From NCBI GenBank assembly GCA_026075535.2, contig AP026538.1:6262001-6326000 (forward strand): a stretch of 64,000 nucleotides of DNA, written 5' to 3'. The stretch comes from Tricholoma matsutake (taxonomy: Eukaryota; Basidiomycota; Agaricomycetes; Agaricales; Tricholomataceae). Position numbers and translations under genes: made by a program. Positions 23,701 through 34,641 of this stretch are shown here, in pieces; positions within the stretch are counted from its first letter, which is position 1; every line of letters begins with the position of its first letter. Below the pieces are notes generated by a model that saw only the letters and a list, made by a program, of their open reading frames with translations, made no database searches and was not told where the DNA came from.

Positions 23701-25784
23701 TGATACTCAGGTGGAATATCGGAAATGTCGGATGAGTTAGCAGATTGGGCAGAGCAGGCAGATAACCCTTCTGGAGCGAAGGTCATCTGAAAAGCTACTG
23801 CCCCAGGAAGTTTGCTAGCATGCACATAGGTGGCAGTGTTAATGAAAGAGATGTTGGGAGGTGTAAACTTAGGAGGAATGGGGGGTTCGGAAAGTGCAGA
23901 GGAGTCAAGGATTTCTACCAGAAGGTTTGGGGACAAAGGTGACATCGGGGGTGCTGGACCTCTATGATCTGCAGAGTGGAAAGTGAGTTGGCTTGAAGAC
24001 CAGTCAATCAACGGATTGTATTGCTTCAGCCAGTTATGACTGAGTATGGTGGAACAGGAAGAGTCAAGCGAGGTTACATAGAATGACAAATTGAACACTT
24101 CACCGGCAGGGAAGGTGACCAGAAGTTTGACGACCTGAGTTATGGTGAAGTTGCAAGATCCATCAAAGAGTCGTAGACTGATCAGGTTAATGGATTCTGT
24201 GCTGAGTTGGCTATCCAACATGAAGGAGGAGTCAAGGAAGCAGTGGGAGGAGCCAGAGTCGATAAGGGTTTGGACAGGAGCAGAAGAGTCGGGAAGGGTT
24301 AAAAGAATGGTTAGGGAGTCAGGGTCGGAAAGAGTGGATGCGTTGAGACGAACGTAGGTAGCCAAATTGGTAAGGTCAATGCAACCCCCAGCCCCAATGG
24401 CTGTTTCCTGAGGGTTGCAGATTATTTTTCTGAGTCCATAGTGTCGGGAATGACAACAGATGCATGGGCTTTTGCGGCTTTGGATTTTGGGCAGGTGCCC
24501 TTCTTCACCGCAGTAGAGACAAAGTCATTCTCTCATGCAACGTTCTCATTCCTCCCCAGTAAGCTTGCCATTCTTCCCCAACTTATCAGAGATGGACGAC
24601 TTTGGCTTGTCCCAGGGAGTGTTCTTAGTCACAGAAGACTGCTGGTTGGAGGTGTTACCATGGGCAGAGTTTGAAGAGGTTTGGTTTGTCAATGGGGAAG
24701 GACTTTTGGAAGTGTCCTTCCGACTAGAGTTAGTGATGTTACTGGAATTCTTTGTTTCAAAATGGGATTCATCTTCTTGCATCCAGTAGATGTCATTGCT
24801 GTCCTATGCTTTCAAGCGCAGTTCTGCAAGAGTATTGGGTTTACCACCCCAGAGAACTTTTATGTGAAGTTGGAGCGGAAGACCATGGAAATAGCAGTCA
24901 CAAAGGGCTGCTTCATTCCAATTGACCCTAGAAGCTAATTCCCAGAAGTCAACGTTATATTTCATGATACGACCACCTTTCTTCATTGTTAAGTCAGAGA
25001 GAGCTTTTTCTGCATCTCCGACCGGGTTGTGTGGGCCGAAGTTACTTTCCAGCTTGGGGAGGAAAGCTTTGTAGTCCCACATCCAGTGTGCGGAATCTGT
25101 CGGGTCATTAAGACCAGGCTCAAACCAACTGAGAGCTGATCCTTTAAGATAAGAAAGGATAAATATGATCTTTTTCTCATCAGAGGAAAATACGTGCAGA
25201 CAGTTGTGGAAATGAAGATTGCAAGAGACTAGGAAGTCTCTAAGTTTCTTTGGATTGGCGCCATTGAAAGTGTCAGGGTTGCAAACTTTGATTTTCTCAG
25301 TCTTGGGTGCGTTATTCTGACAAAGGGTGCAGATACTCTCCAAGAGGTTGTAAAATACATCTATGAACCTATCCCCTGGGTCAGGGTTTTCTACTGCGGG
25401 AGGTTGATTCTCTGGATCATTGGGATCGGGGTCACCCCCAGGGCCATCGGGTCTGCCAGGGGGTCTGTCCTCTAGACCAGGATCTTCCAACCTGAAGTGT
25501 TCAGGCTGGTTGATGCCCCCTACGTACTCAAGGGGAGTTCTTGATCGAAAACCTTCCAGGTTGGCAGAAGGGTGTGGGGCACAGGTAGACATGAGATTGG
25601 CACTGATTGAAGGGGCTCCTGAGCTGATTTTCCAGAATATGTTTGAGGGTCTGGAAGACACTCCAAAAGTAGTGGTGGGTTGAGGGTCAGGAAGGGTGGA
25701 TCACTGGATTGCAGAGATCCCAGGGATAGTACTGGCACATTGGGAATTCTTGGTTGTGCACTGGCAGGTCTCGGTAGGGGTCAT
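20775..25784 (-). pseudogene. Element B gag-pol, broken
   Basis: Starts at ATG 25784 (MTPTETC). Gag runs to about 24430, with a TAG near 24803 and a damaged zinc knuckle (LCLYCGEEGH). Then retropepsin (LIDSGSSHCFLD, about 24250), reverse transcriptase (FTKIDLQHAY; YLDDILIYSDD intact, about 23140), RNase H, integrase zinc region (HDHILSGH ... CPTCKQSK), integrase core, and a C-terminal chromodomain (EIAEVLNSKVD ... WEGYQGTDEETSWLP) ending at 20775. The integrase box expected as V-S-D-R-G reads VTCNWG, so the second catalytic Asp is Asn (21670-21672). Several frameshifts (about 23600, 23090-22930, 22300, 21870, 21560) separate the domains. Confidence 0.9.
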
Positions 25785-25824
25785 AGAGAGGAATGGGATG
25801 AGTGAAGTGTGAGTTCATATATAC

Positions 25825-26071
25825 TGTTAAGAACTGATCCTAGAAGGTGCATTGGAATCCGATTGGACCCTGCAGGTGATGATAGTGGAAGGTTGTCGGG
25901 TCATGGTGGATTCTGCAGAGGGGAAATGGAAAGGACTTGGCTTCAGCTTGTAAGAAGCTGTGCCCTTCACCTCGTATGTTGTCCTAATTTCAAGATGAAG
26001 GTTTGGAGGTAGAAGCAGGGAAGTGCAGGTAAATGCAGAAAGGAGTATGGAAGGACTTGGGTTAAGTTCAA
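25825..26071 (-). repeat. 5' LTR of element B, truncated
   Basis: Matches the first ~247 bp of the left LTR (plus-strand sense) and then ends abruptly at about 26071, so U3, and with it the element's own promoter, is gone. Confidence 0.85.
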
Positions 26072-26520
26072 CTACAAACTCAAACTACTGATGACAATGA
26101 CTGGAATTCCCAAACCCACTGCCACCACCACTGCCACCAAAACCGAGGGACTGACAACGGTGAGGATGACAACAAGCAAGAAAGGCCGACCAACACAGCA
26201 AGGACGGGGGCTACGGGGACAATGACAATGAGGAGGCGGATAGCGACGACAGTGATGATGAAAAGATGGTGGGGACAAAGACCAGGCTGGACTACAGGAC
26301 AACCAGGCACAGGGATGGCAACAGTGAGAGACAGGGAGGAGAACAAGATGATGATGATGGCTACCACCATAGCACCCCCAACCACTGGGGACAGCGGCCA
26401 GGGACAATGGGAGTGGGACCCATGTGCCCAGGATAATGCACCAAGATGACACATTCATGAAGCCAACACACTGGCGCCAACGCACAGGATCACGTCCCCC
26501 TCTTCCCTGCATTTTGTGTG
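26072..26520. repeat. Low-complexity GACAATG/CCACCA-rich repeat (family R3)
   Basis: Degenerate GACAATGA, GGACAACA and CACTGCCACC repeats on the plus strand. Long open frames on the minus strand here (hydrophobic, Val/Ser/Cys-rich) are by-products of the repeat. Confidence 0.5.
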
Positions 26521-26640
26521 GGGCGGGGATGTTTTTGTTTTTGTTTTAATGCCCCTCCCCTGCATTTTGCATGGGCGAGGGGTTTGTATATAATTGTAGT
26601 ACTCCCTCCTCACATCTTGTGTGAGGGATGTAGTTAATCA
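26500..26640. repeat. Three consecutive hairpins with TTTG/CTTG loops
   Basis: CCCTGCATTTTGTGTGGGG (about 26506), CCCCTCCCCTGCAT-TTTG-CATGGGCGAGGGG (about 26550-26583, arms partly paired) and CCTCACAT-CTTG-TGTGAGG (about 26607-26626) follow one another. Loop and spacing are similar but stems differ. Confidence 0.5.
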
Positions 26641-27440
26641 ATTTTTTGATCTTGATTATGTGACAAGCACCTCCCTTGAGGAAGATGAAAATAGAGTTTT
26701 GAGTGTGAGTGTCATAAACAAACCTTATAGTTATTACTAGTAATCTCAACTAGTTGAGCACACTTGTACAGTATATGTGATCATACCATTAAAAGGTCTT
26801 GAGTTCAGTCTTTCCTTCACACAAATTTATTTTGTAGGCACTTCATGAAGTTTCAAAGAGCTTGGAACTTGAATATATCAAATTTGACTATCCAATATGG
26901 TATACTTTTGTCAAGTACCTGGAATCTGGTTACTCCAACCAGAATTGCCAGAGTCCAACTGGAATTGCTGGATTCCACATCTGTGAATGTTATGGACAAG
27001 TAGAGATCATCAGGGCCTGTACACCCCCCTATCTACAAGCTTGGAAAGGGAAAACTAAGATATCTTATTTCTACTAAACATACAAAAAATTTGGATTTGG
27101 ATTTTTGGGTTCTTCTGATGTCTGTGATAAAGAAGATGATTGATTCAGAGGACTCGTACATCCCAGGCGCAGCCATGGCCCAACTAGAACAAGTAAATAT
27201 ATCTATGTACTAATTACATATGTTGTAGAGAAAAAACTGGGGCATGCCCAAATGAATAGAGGGAGAAGTAAGCTGTTTAAATAGCACTGACCATTTGCAC
27301 CTGTTTGCATGGTCACATGTACTCTTGTTCATGCATTTTTGACGTGTTTACACCTTTTGTTTATATGTTTACATTTATTTGTACTGTATTGCCACAAGCC
27401 ACAACATGTTTTGCAACTTGGTTTCTCTCCCCACAACAAC
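26640..27440. other. AT-rich stretch without a supported gene
   Basis: Contains the word GGAATTGCTGGATTCCA near 26955 and short plus-strand frames with no domain. Nothing else recognised. Confidence 0.4.
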
Positions 27441-27442
27441 AA

Positions 27443-27481
27443 CTGGGGCACAAACAACATCAGTTGTTGTTTGTGCCCCAG
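27443..27481. repeat. Strong hairpin, ~17-bp arms
   Basis: CTGGGGCACAAACAAC pairs with the reverse complement a few bases later (GTTGTTTGTGCCCCAG); loop of about 4-7 nt. Confidence 0.8.
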
Positions 27482-27559
27482 GTAACTCTTTGCCTTTCAT
27501 TTGTAACTAATTATTATCTTGTTTGTTTCTTAGAATCTATGTATATTATAACACTGATG

Positions 27560-28150
27560 ACACAGCACCCACTTCCAGCCTCACGAGCCACTGCTCATGG
27601 GGTGGACTGTGGGTGCAGGAGATGAGGACAATGAGGACAATGTGGGATGACAACAATGACAAACAATGAGTAGGGGAGGACAATGACAAAAAACGACGAG
27701 TAGGGGACAATGTCGACAACAAACAACAAGCAGGGGACAACAACAACAACAATGAACAACAAGCAGGGGATGACAACAATGACGAACAATGAGTAGGGGA
27801 CAACAACAACAACAAATGACAAGCAGGGGACAATAATGATGGCGAATGACAAGCAGGGGACGACAATGATTGGGGATGACAATGAGGATAAATGGGGACC
27901 ATGAGACAGTGACAATGCAACACCCACCCCTCCCTCACTCAAAACGCAAGATGGAGGGGTGATTTTCTACTGATGTGTCTTCCCCAGAACTGCTGTCCAG
28001 CCTCACGAGCCCCTGCTCATGGGTGGACTTGTTTTCTTGTTTTTTAATTTTGTTTTGTATTATTCTTTTTTCTGTATGTATCTTAGTTACACAAATAGTT
28101 GGTATAGTGGAGGGCCTCCACTGCTGCAAGCCTCTGCTCACAGGGTGTGA
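27560..28150. repeat. Minisatellite with ~30-33-bp units ending AGTAGGGG/AGCAGGGG (family R3)
   Basis: About seven or eight degenerate units between 27641 and 27880, each GACAACAATGA...-rich and closed by AGYAGGGGA. Hairpin words flank them: GAGCCACTGCTC (about 27586), GAGCCCCTGCTC (about 28006) and CACCCCTCC ... GGAGGGGTG (about 27926-27961). Confidence 0.7.
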
Positions 28151-28204
28151 ATAATAGTTTTAGAATATCTATTTAGTGTTTAACATAGCCTACCATTTGT
28201 ATTC

Positions 28205-28385
28205 TTACCTGGTCCTGACTGGTCCTAAACTGGTCTGGACCAGTCCAGCAACTGTTAGGCAACCATGACAGACCAGTTTATACCAGTCCAGTCTACGGTT
28301 GGATATAATATATGAACCGGTCTGGTCCATGGTTGCCTCCTGAGGTGGGCAAAAAGCTGGACTGGACTGGACTTTCAAACACTAG
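28205..28385. repeat. Dispersed repeat family R1, copy 3
   Basis: ACTGGTCTGGACCAGTCCAG-type palindromes throughout; the right end GGACTTTCAAACACTA is the reverse complement of the family terminus TAGTGTTTGAAGGTCC. Confidence 0.75.
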
Positions 28386-28557
28386 TTGTTGAGATCGGAG
28401 ATGGAGAGGGAAATGAAGGTAAAGGGCCAGAGGTGTTGTTGAGTGGTTAGGGATGATAGGGAATGTTGATAGTACATACCAAGATGTCCCCTTACAGTGG
28501 CAGACTCATGGACAAGAACATTGAACAAGTGTTAGTTCAACAGGGAAGTATAATAAG
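28386..28557. other. Flanking sequence between repeat R1 and element D
   Basis: 170 bp without recognisable content; ends in the target-site copy ATAAG (28553-28557). Confidence 0.4.
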
Positions 28558-29261
28558 TGTTACAATTTTATTATCGTAACCCAGGATGACCAGACGTATG
28601 CCGGCAAGACCGGGTACTTCATTTTTCCTTCGCATTCAACTTGACTCATTCTGATGGGAGATGCTTTGATGCCTGACTCCCACCATTTGACATGCTGCGC
28701 TGCAGCATCCCTTGACATTGGACCCTTGACATTGGATCCGTGATGTCAGATGCCTCATGCTCAGCATGAGGCTTATCTTCTATTGTTCTTTGACATGCTG
28801 TGCCACAGCACTCCATGACATTGGGCGCCTCATGCTAGGCATGAGGCTTATTGTTCTATTGTTCATTCTATTATTACTTGACAAGGATCTCGTATTCCGA
28901 TTGGACGATAGACATCTCTGAACCGTATATAAGCTATAGTAATACTGCCTGTATTCCTTAGCTTGACCTAATTCAAACAACAGTCTTAGACTCAACCAGA
29001 ACACTCAACAGCTTAGGAAGCCCCTAGCTGTGATAACTTGAACTCAACAGTTGGAAAGCCTCCAACTGTGATACACAAACCAATGGTCTACTCAGAAAGC
29101 CTCTGAGTATGGATAGCCATAATGACTTGAGGAAGTACCCAAGTGAAGGCCAGAAGCCCGATACACTAGGAAAGCCTCCTAGTGTTATACCAAGACAGTT
29201 GGAAAACCTCCAACTGTGACATACGAAGCCAAGGCTGAGTTAAAGACCTATAGTCTTAACA
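28558..29261 (+). repeat. 5' LTR of element D
   Basis: 704 bp, TG...CA ends. A TATA box TATATAA at 28926-28932 places transcript start at roughly 28950-28960, so everything after that, including the hairpin array at 29008-29217, is in the RNA leader. Upstream are direct repeats of GACATTGGA/CCTTGACATTGG and GCTCAGCATGAGGCTTAT-type palindromes. Confidence 0.93.
29008..29217 (+). other. Array of six leader hairpins with constant loop
   Basis: Six stem-loops in 210 nt. (1) 29008-29031, stem ACAGCT-AGG, loop AAGCC. (2) 29047-29069, ACAGTTGGA, AAGCC. (3) 29089-29109, TACTCAGA, AAGCC. (4) 29125-29144, ACTTG-GG, AAGTA. (5) 29163-29185, ACACTAGGA, AAGCC. (6) 29195-29217, ACAGTTGGA, AAACC. Stems are 7-9 bp and mostly perfect; sequences differ apart from 2 and 6 while loops hardly change. 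The array is kept in the 3' LTR (about 35825-36034), where one C to T change turns a G-C pair in stem 1 into G-U. Confidence 0.85.
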
Positions 29262-29545
29262 AAAGGTCAAGCTGATCTATGAAGTCCACCTACCTAGGTG
29301 CAGACACAATGTCTTTCAGACAAAGCCCAGACAGACCTCCAACCAGAGCATCATCATCAGGAAGAACCCCATGGTACAGATACCAGGGTCGACTAGTATG
29401 ATACTCGGAACCAGCACAGAAGTGGTTCTCAAGGAGAACCAGTGATGAAGAACCCTGATACCTTGACAAAGAGGATTTTAGATCTTTCGATAAAGAAGAA
29501 ACCCCAGAACGAGATCCATTCTCCCTATCCTACGACAACACCAAC

Positions 29546-30393
29546 ATGTCTACCAAACCACATCGACCAAAGAGATCAGAATACGAACCCCCTCTGACTT
29601 CACAGGGGACTGAACCAGAACTGCAAAGTTCTTACAAGAAGTAAAACTCTATCTGAGAGTGAACCATGGTATCTACGACACTGATGAGAAGAAGATCATC
29701 TTTGTGTTGTTGTTCATGAACGGAGGAACTGCTGTGCCCTGGGCACAGACATGGGCAGAAAAGGAAGACCTAGAAACATGGTCAACCTTCGAAGCGACGC
29801 TCAAGACAGCATTCACACTGATCGACGAAGCTGGCAGAGCCAGGACAGAGATGAAAACATTGAAGCAGGAACAGGACCTGGAGGACTACATAGCGCAGTT
29901 CCAAATCCTGTGAGAGAAGGCGGGAATCAATGACGACACTGCCCTCATTGAACTCTTCATGGATGGGCTGAACCCAAAACTCCTCGAAAGAGTCTTTAAC
30001 ATGGAAACAATCCCCACCACGCTGGAAGGGATGATCAACGCCGCCTCCAAGTATGACAGACAATGGAGGAGAGCAAAGGCCATAACTGGGAAGGCACAAG
30101 AGGCCTTAGCAAGGAAGCTGCCCAGCTCCAAATCGAAGGAAGGTCCACTCAAGATTAACCGGCTCTCCAATCAAGAGAGGATCGAGCGTATGAAGAAGGG
30201 ATTATGCTTTGTGTGCCACCAACCAGGACACAGAGTGACCGAACATAAGAAAGGGGAGATGAGGACCAAAAATCGGTGATTCCTGAAGAAGAAAGGTGAA
30301 GAAGCCTACTCAAAGATCCGGGCGATCATGAAAGAACTTGACAAAGAAGGAAAGGAGAAAGCTCTCACCTTAATAGGAGACAAGGGTTTTTAA
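29546..30393 (+). pseudogene. Element D gag with TGA stops
   Basis: Capsid-like region with AKFLQEVKLYLRVN, YDTDEKKIIFVLLFM, EDYIAQFQIL and ELFMDGLNPKLLERV, then a zinc knuckle LCFVCHQPGHRVTEH (about 30205-30249). The last ligand is His, not Cys (C-x2-C-x4-H-x4-H), as in fragment E. Premature stops at 29611, 29911 and 30277 are all TGA. Gag ends with TAA at 30391-30393, next to a slippery site. The ATG at 29546 lies in another frame than the capsid frame, so the true start is unsure. Confidence 0.85.
30384..30390 (+). promoter_or_regulatory. -1 ribosomal frameshift slippery heptamer GGGTTTT
   Basis: In the gag frame the sequence reads AAG GGT TTT TAA. The heptamer G GGT TTT fits X XXY YYZ, and the -1 frame (GGG TTT TTA AAG) opens directly into pol. 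The gag stop follows at once. Confidence 0.7.
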
Positions 30394-33300
30394 AGAGGTG
30401 GCCTGCCTCGATGCCAGGTACCACCGAACTCTCTGTCTGCTCTGTACTACTAGCCACTTTGAAGAATCAATCTATGCATTTAGATGTCAAAGTGCTAGGA
30501 GCAGGCAGAGGGAAAGCCATAGAAACTGAAGCCCTACTCAACTCAGGAGCAGGAGGAATATTCATGAGCCACAAATTCACAAAAAGTGGCAGATTCAAGT
30601 TACACCCCCTGGAAAGGACAATCAGGGTCAAGAATGTGGATGGAACCCCAAACAAGAAAGGGGAGATCTCCCACTATACCAAAGGATTCTTAACAATCAA
30701 CAGAAGATCATTCCCGACAACCTTCCTCATTGCAGGATTGGGGAAAGAATCGATTATCTTGGGTCTGCCATGGCTCAGAAGAATCAACCCAGTGATCGAC
30801 TGGAGAATTGGAACCTTCCAGTTCCAAACGACTGACAGAACCCACCCAGAATTCTCATTTGGGAAAGGGAAGACCCTCATCGGGAGGATGTGAGTGGAGA
30901 AACCCGACGATGAACATCTGGCTTGGTGCTGGAGAATGGTCAAAGAAGAAGGGAAGCCCTTCAAAGAAATGACAAGAGAGGAGAAACGGGCATGGGCCCA
31001 AAGGATGGTCGCCCAAGCAAAAGAAAAGATGGGCCTCAAGACAAAGGCAAAAGAAGAAGAGTGACTTACGTGGCGCCATGTAGCCGCTAAAGAACTAGAG
31101 AAGCTCGCCCTCAAAAAGAAACCAGCAAATGAGGAACAGCTAGCACTATGCCAAAGAATTGCCGCTAAAGCAAAAGAGATGGGAGAAGCACTCCAAACTA
31201 AACAGGAAGGGGGCAAGACACCCACCAAAACGAGGAGAGCAACAATCGAAGAAGTGGAAGATGAAGAGATCGCAGTCATGACTCTTCAAGATGTGGAGCC
31301 CATTGGGCCACAAGACGAAGAAGACACTGACAAGGAGAACCCAGCACAGGCAAACCACAAACAGGCAACAGAACAGGCAACAGAACAGGCAATGGAACAG
31401 GCAACGGAACAACCAAAAGAGACACCCAAACTAAAGATTGAAGATGACGAGCTACTGGTCACCTACATCTGAGGAGAACCTGTCATTGGAATATTTGAAC
31501 CAGCTAGGACACCGCTGACAGAGGAGTATGATGAGCCAAGATACAGATATTCTCAGATGACGAAGACAATCTCTCGGATTGTAAAGGCAAAAGGATCACC
31601 ACGATATGCTTATGGACAAAATATCTGGATCAGGGCAAAAACATCGGTCTCACAACAACTGACACACAAGAAGGAAGGAGACCCTGAACAAAAGATTCTT
31701 GACGAACTACTCCCCAAACAGTGCAGGGAGTACCAACGGATATTCGAAAAGGAAGCATCGGAGAGATTCCCAGAATCAAGACTCTGGGATCATGTGGTCA
31801 AACTGAAAACAGACTTTATGGCAAAGGATTGCAGGGTTTACCCGTTGTCACTGGCAGAACAAAAGAAACTCGATGAGTTTCTCGACAAAAGCCTGCAGAA
31901 AGGATACATTCGACCATCGATATCACCCATGGCATTGCCATTCTTCTTTGTTGCGAAGAAGGACTTGGACGCACTATGGCCCTGCCAAGATTACAGGTAC
32001 TTGAATAACAGAATCATCAAGAACACCTACCCGCTGCCACTGGTAGGAGACCTGTTGGACAAACTGAGAGGGGCAAAATGGTTTACAAAATTGGACATCC
32101 GATGGGGATATCACAATGTCAGAATCAAGGATGGAGATCAATGGAAAGCAGCCTTCAAGACAAACAGGGGGCTGTTTGAGCCAACAGTGATGTTCTTCAG
32201 ATTATGCAACTCACCGGCGACCTTCCAGGCAATGATGAACAAGATATTCCATGACATGATCAGAGAGGGATGGCTTGTGATTTATATGGACAACATCCTG
32301 ATATTCTCCAAGGATCAGAACGAACACCAGGAAAGGACAAAGAGGGTACTGCAAAGACTGGCAGAGAACAACTTATACTTGAAACCAGAGAAATGCAAAT
32401 TTGACGTCCATGAAGTGGAATTCTTGGGTCTGATCATCCGACCCAACAAAATTGCCATGGACAACACGGAACTGGCAGGTATACAGGATTGGCCAACCCC
32501 GACAAACGTAAAGGCAGTCAGATCCTTCCTGGGATTTGGGAACTTCTACAGGAAGTTTATCAGACATTTTGCGGAGACAAGCAGACCGCTTAATGAACTG
32601 ACAAAAAAGGACAAGACGTTCAACTGGACAACAGAATGCGAACAGGCCTTTCAAATGCTGAAAAGGAAATTTGCAGAAGCACCAGTACTGCTGATGCCAG
32701 ACCTGACAAAGCCATTCACAATCAAATCAGACGCCTCAAAACATGCGACAGGAGGAGTGCTGAGACAAAGGGATACAAATGGAGACTGGCATCCGTGCGG
32801 ATACATATCGCATGCGCTAACACCAACGGAGCAGAACTATGAGATTTACGACAGGGAGCTACTAGTGATAATACGATTGCTAGAGACCTGGAGACACTAC
32901 CTAGTGGGTTCAGGACACCCAGTGGTGATCCTGTTGGACCACAAAAACTTGACGTACTTCTGAACGGCACAGAAACTGAACAGACGACAGGCAAGATGGA
33001 GCTTATTCCTGTTGGAATTTGACTTGCAAATCATCCATGTGCCTGGATCACAGATGGTACAGAGTGATGCGTTATCACGGAGAGTGGACCACATACCGGA
33101 AGAAGATAATGATAATGAAGACGTCATGATGCTGCCAGAAACAGTATTTGTAAAACTCATTGATACTGAAATGCATGACTTACTCACAGGGAGTATCATG
33201 AAGAACAACCTGGTGAAGAGTGCAATTGAGGCGCTAAAGACCAAGGGAATGCTGCCGATAAAATTGGCATTGGAAGACTGGAAGATAGAAGATGGCCTTC

Positions 33301-34597
33301 TATTCTTCAGAGACAGGTGCTACGTCCCAGACAATGGAGATATACAAAAGAAGCTGGTGCAAAAGTACCATGAAGGAGTGACCAGTGGACACCCAGGACA
33401 ACGGCAAACAATTGAAATGATCAGGAGAGACTACTGGTGGCCAGGGATGATGATGTACATCAAGAACTATGTTGCTGGATGCGCAATATGCCAGCAGATG
33501 AAGGTCAACATGCACCCGATGACCCCCCTGCTACAACCGATCAAATCTGAAGCGACAAGACCATTCACGATGGTGATGACAGATTTCATGACTGACCTAC
33601 CAGAGTCCGATGGTTATGATGCACTCATGGTCATGGTAGACCATGGGCTTATGAAGGGGGTAATTTTTATCCCTTGCAGGAAAACTGTAGATGCATTGGG
33701 AGCGGCCACCCTCTACATAGACAATGTCTACAAATGATTCGGCCTCCCAGACAAGATCATCTCTGACAGAGATCCCAGATTCACCTTGCAGCTCTTCCAG
33801 GAGCTAGGAAGATTGCTTGGAATCAAGCTGGCGATGAGCATGGCGTACCATCCCCAGACCGATGGGGAGACAGAATGGGTGAATCAAGAAGTGGAAGTGT
33901 ACCTATGATCTTCTGCTTGAACAATCAGGAGAATTGGAAGCACCTCCTCCAGACCATGGAGTTCACACACAACCAGAGGACGCACTCCATACAGAAGAAC
34001 TCCCCATTCTACCTCATGATGGGCTATGAGCCCAAGGCGATCCCACTCCCCTACCTGAAAACAAACATACTGGCCATAGAGAAGTGAATCGTCACACTGC
34101 AATGGGCCCAAGATGAAGCTAAGGCAACTCATGAGTTAGCCAGACAAATGATGGTGGAAAGAACGACAAGGCACTTCACCCCGTTCAAAGAAGGAGACAG
34201 AGTGTGGCTAGAAGTGAGAAACCTCAGAACAACTCACGCAACAAAGAAGCTCACACCGAAAAGAGAAGGACCGTTCTCTATCAAGAAGGTCCTGAGCCCA
34301 CTCTCCTACTGACTGAAGTTACCAGAACAGTGGAAAATACACCCAGTGTTCCACGCGGCGCTCCTTTCCCCATATGAAGAGACTGAGACTCATGGACCAA
34401 ACTTTCCAGAACCACCGCCTGATCTGATAGAAGGCAAATCGGAGTATGAAGTGGAAGCGATCATCAGACATAAGAAGAAAGGAAGGACCATGCACTTCTT
34501 AGTGAAGTGGGTCGGATACCTGACCTTGGAGAACTCATGGGAACCTGAGGGGAACCTGACTAATGCAAAGAGAATCCTTGGAGCATATAAACAGTGA
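30384..34597 (+). pseudogene. Element D pol (PR-RT-RNaseH-IN-chromodomain) with eight TGA stops
   Basis: One frame from 30384 to about 33905, then a 1-nt shift, then open to 34597. The retropepsin box reads LLNSGAGG (Asp to Asn, 30540-30542). A Lys/Glu-rich linker follows with ATEQ repeats (31363-31410). RT: FTKLDIRWGYHN, then YMDN in place of YMDD (32292-32294). RNase H: IKSDASKHATGGVL. Integrase: HHCC (HEGVTSGH ... CAICQQMK) and DDE residues kept ([24 protein letters not shown]). Chromodomain 34439-34594 ([12 protein letters not shown] ... FLVKWVGY ... NSWEPE). Stops at 30891, 31062, 31470, 32961, 33735, 33906, 34085 and 34310 are all TGA, mostly where the family has Arg, so CGA to TGA is likely. 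Confidence 0.93.
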
Positions 34598-34641
34598 CGA
34601 CAGCTGTAGAACCCCCAAGACCAGAAAATCCCCACCTAACC

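Larger units (their letters stand above)
18851..26071 (-). mobile_element. Ty3/gypsy chromovirus B, old and truncated
   Basis: Same family as element C. Complete 3' LTR on the left (18851-19561), antisense accessory gene, pol and gag reading leftwards, and a truncated 5' LTR on the right (25825-26071). Compared with C, many CG sites are TG or CA in B, so B is the more decayed copy. The right LTR stops after ~247 bp and low-complexity sequence follows; no TSD can be read. Confidence 0.92.

Noticed and set aside
26080..26512. Hydrophobic minus-strand frame of 124-146 codons
   Set aside because: Product of GACAATG/CCACCA low-complexity sequence; no start context or homology.
29262..29285. tRNA primer-binding site of element D
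   Set aside because: The sequence after the LTR does not begin with TGG and I could not match it to a tRNA 3' end; self-priming remains possible but unshown.
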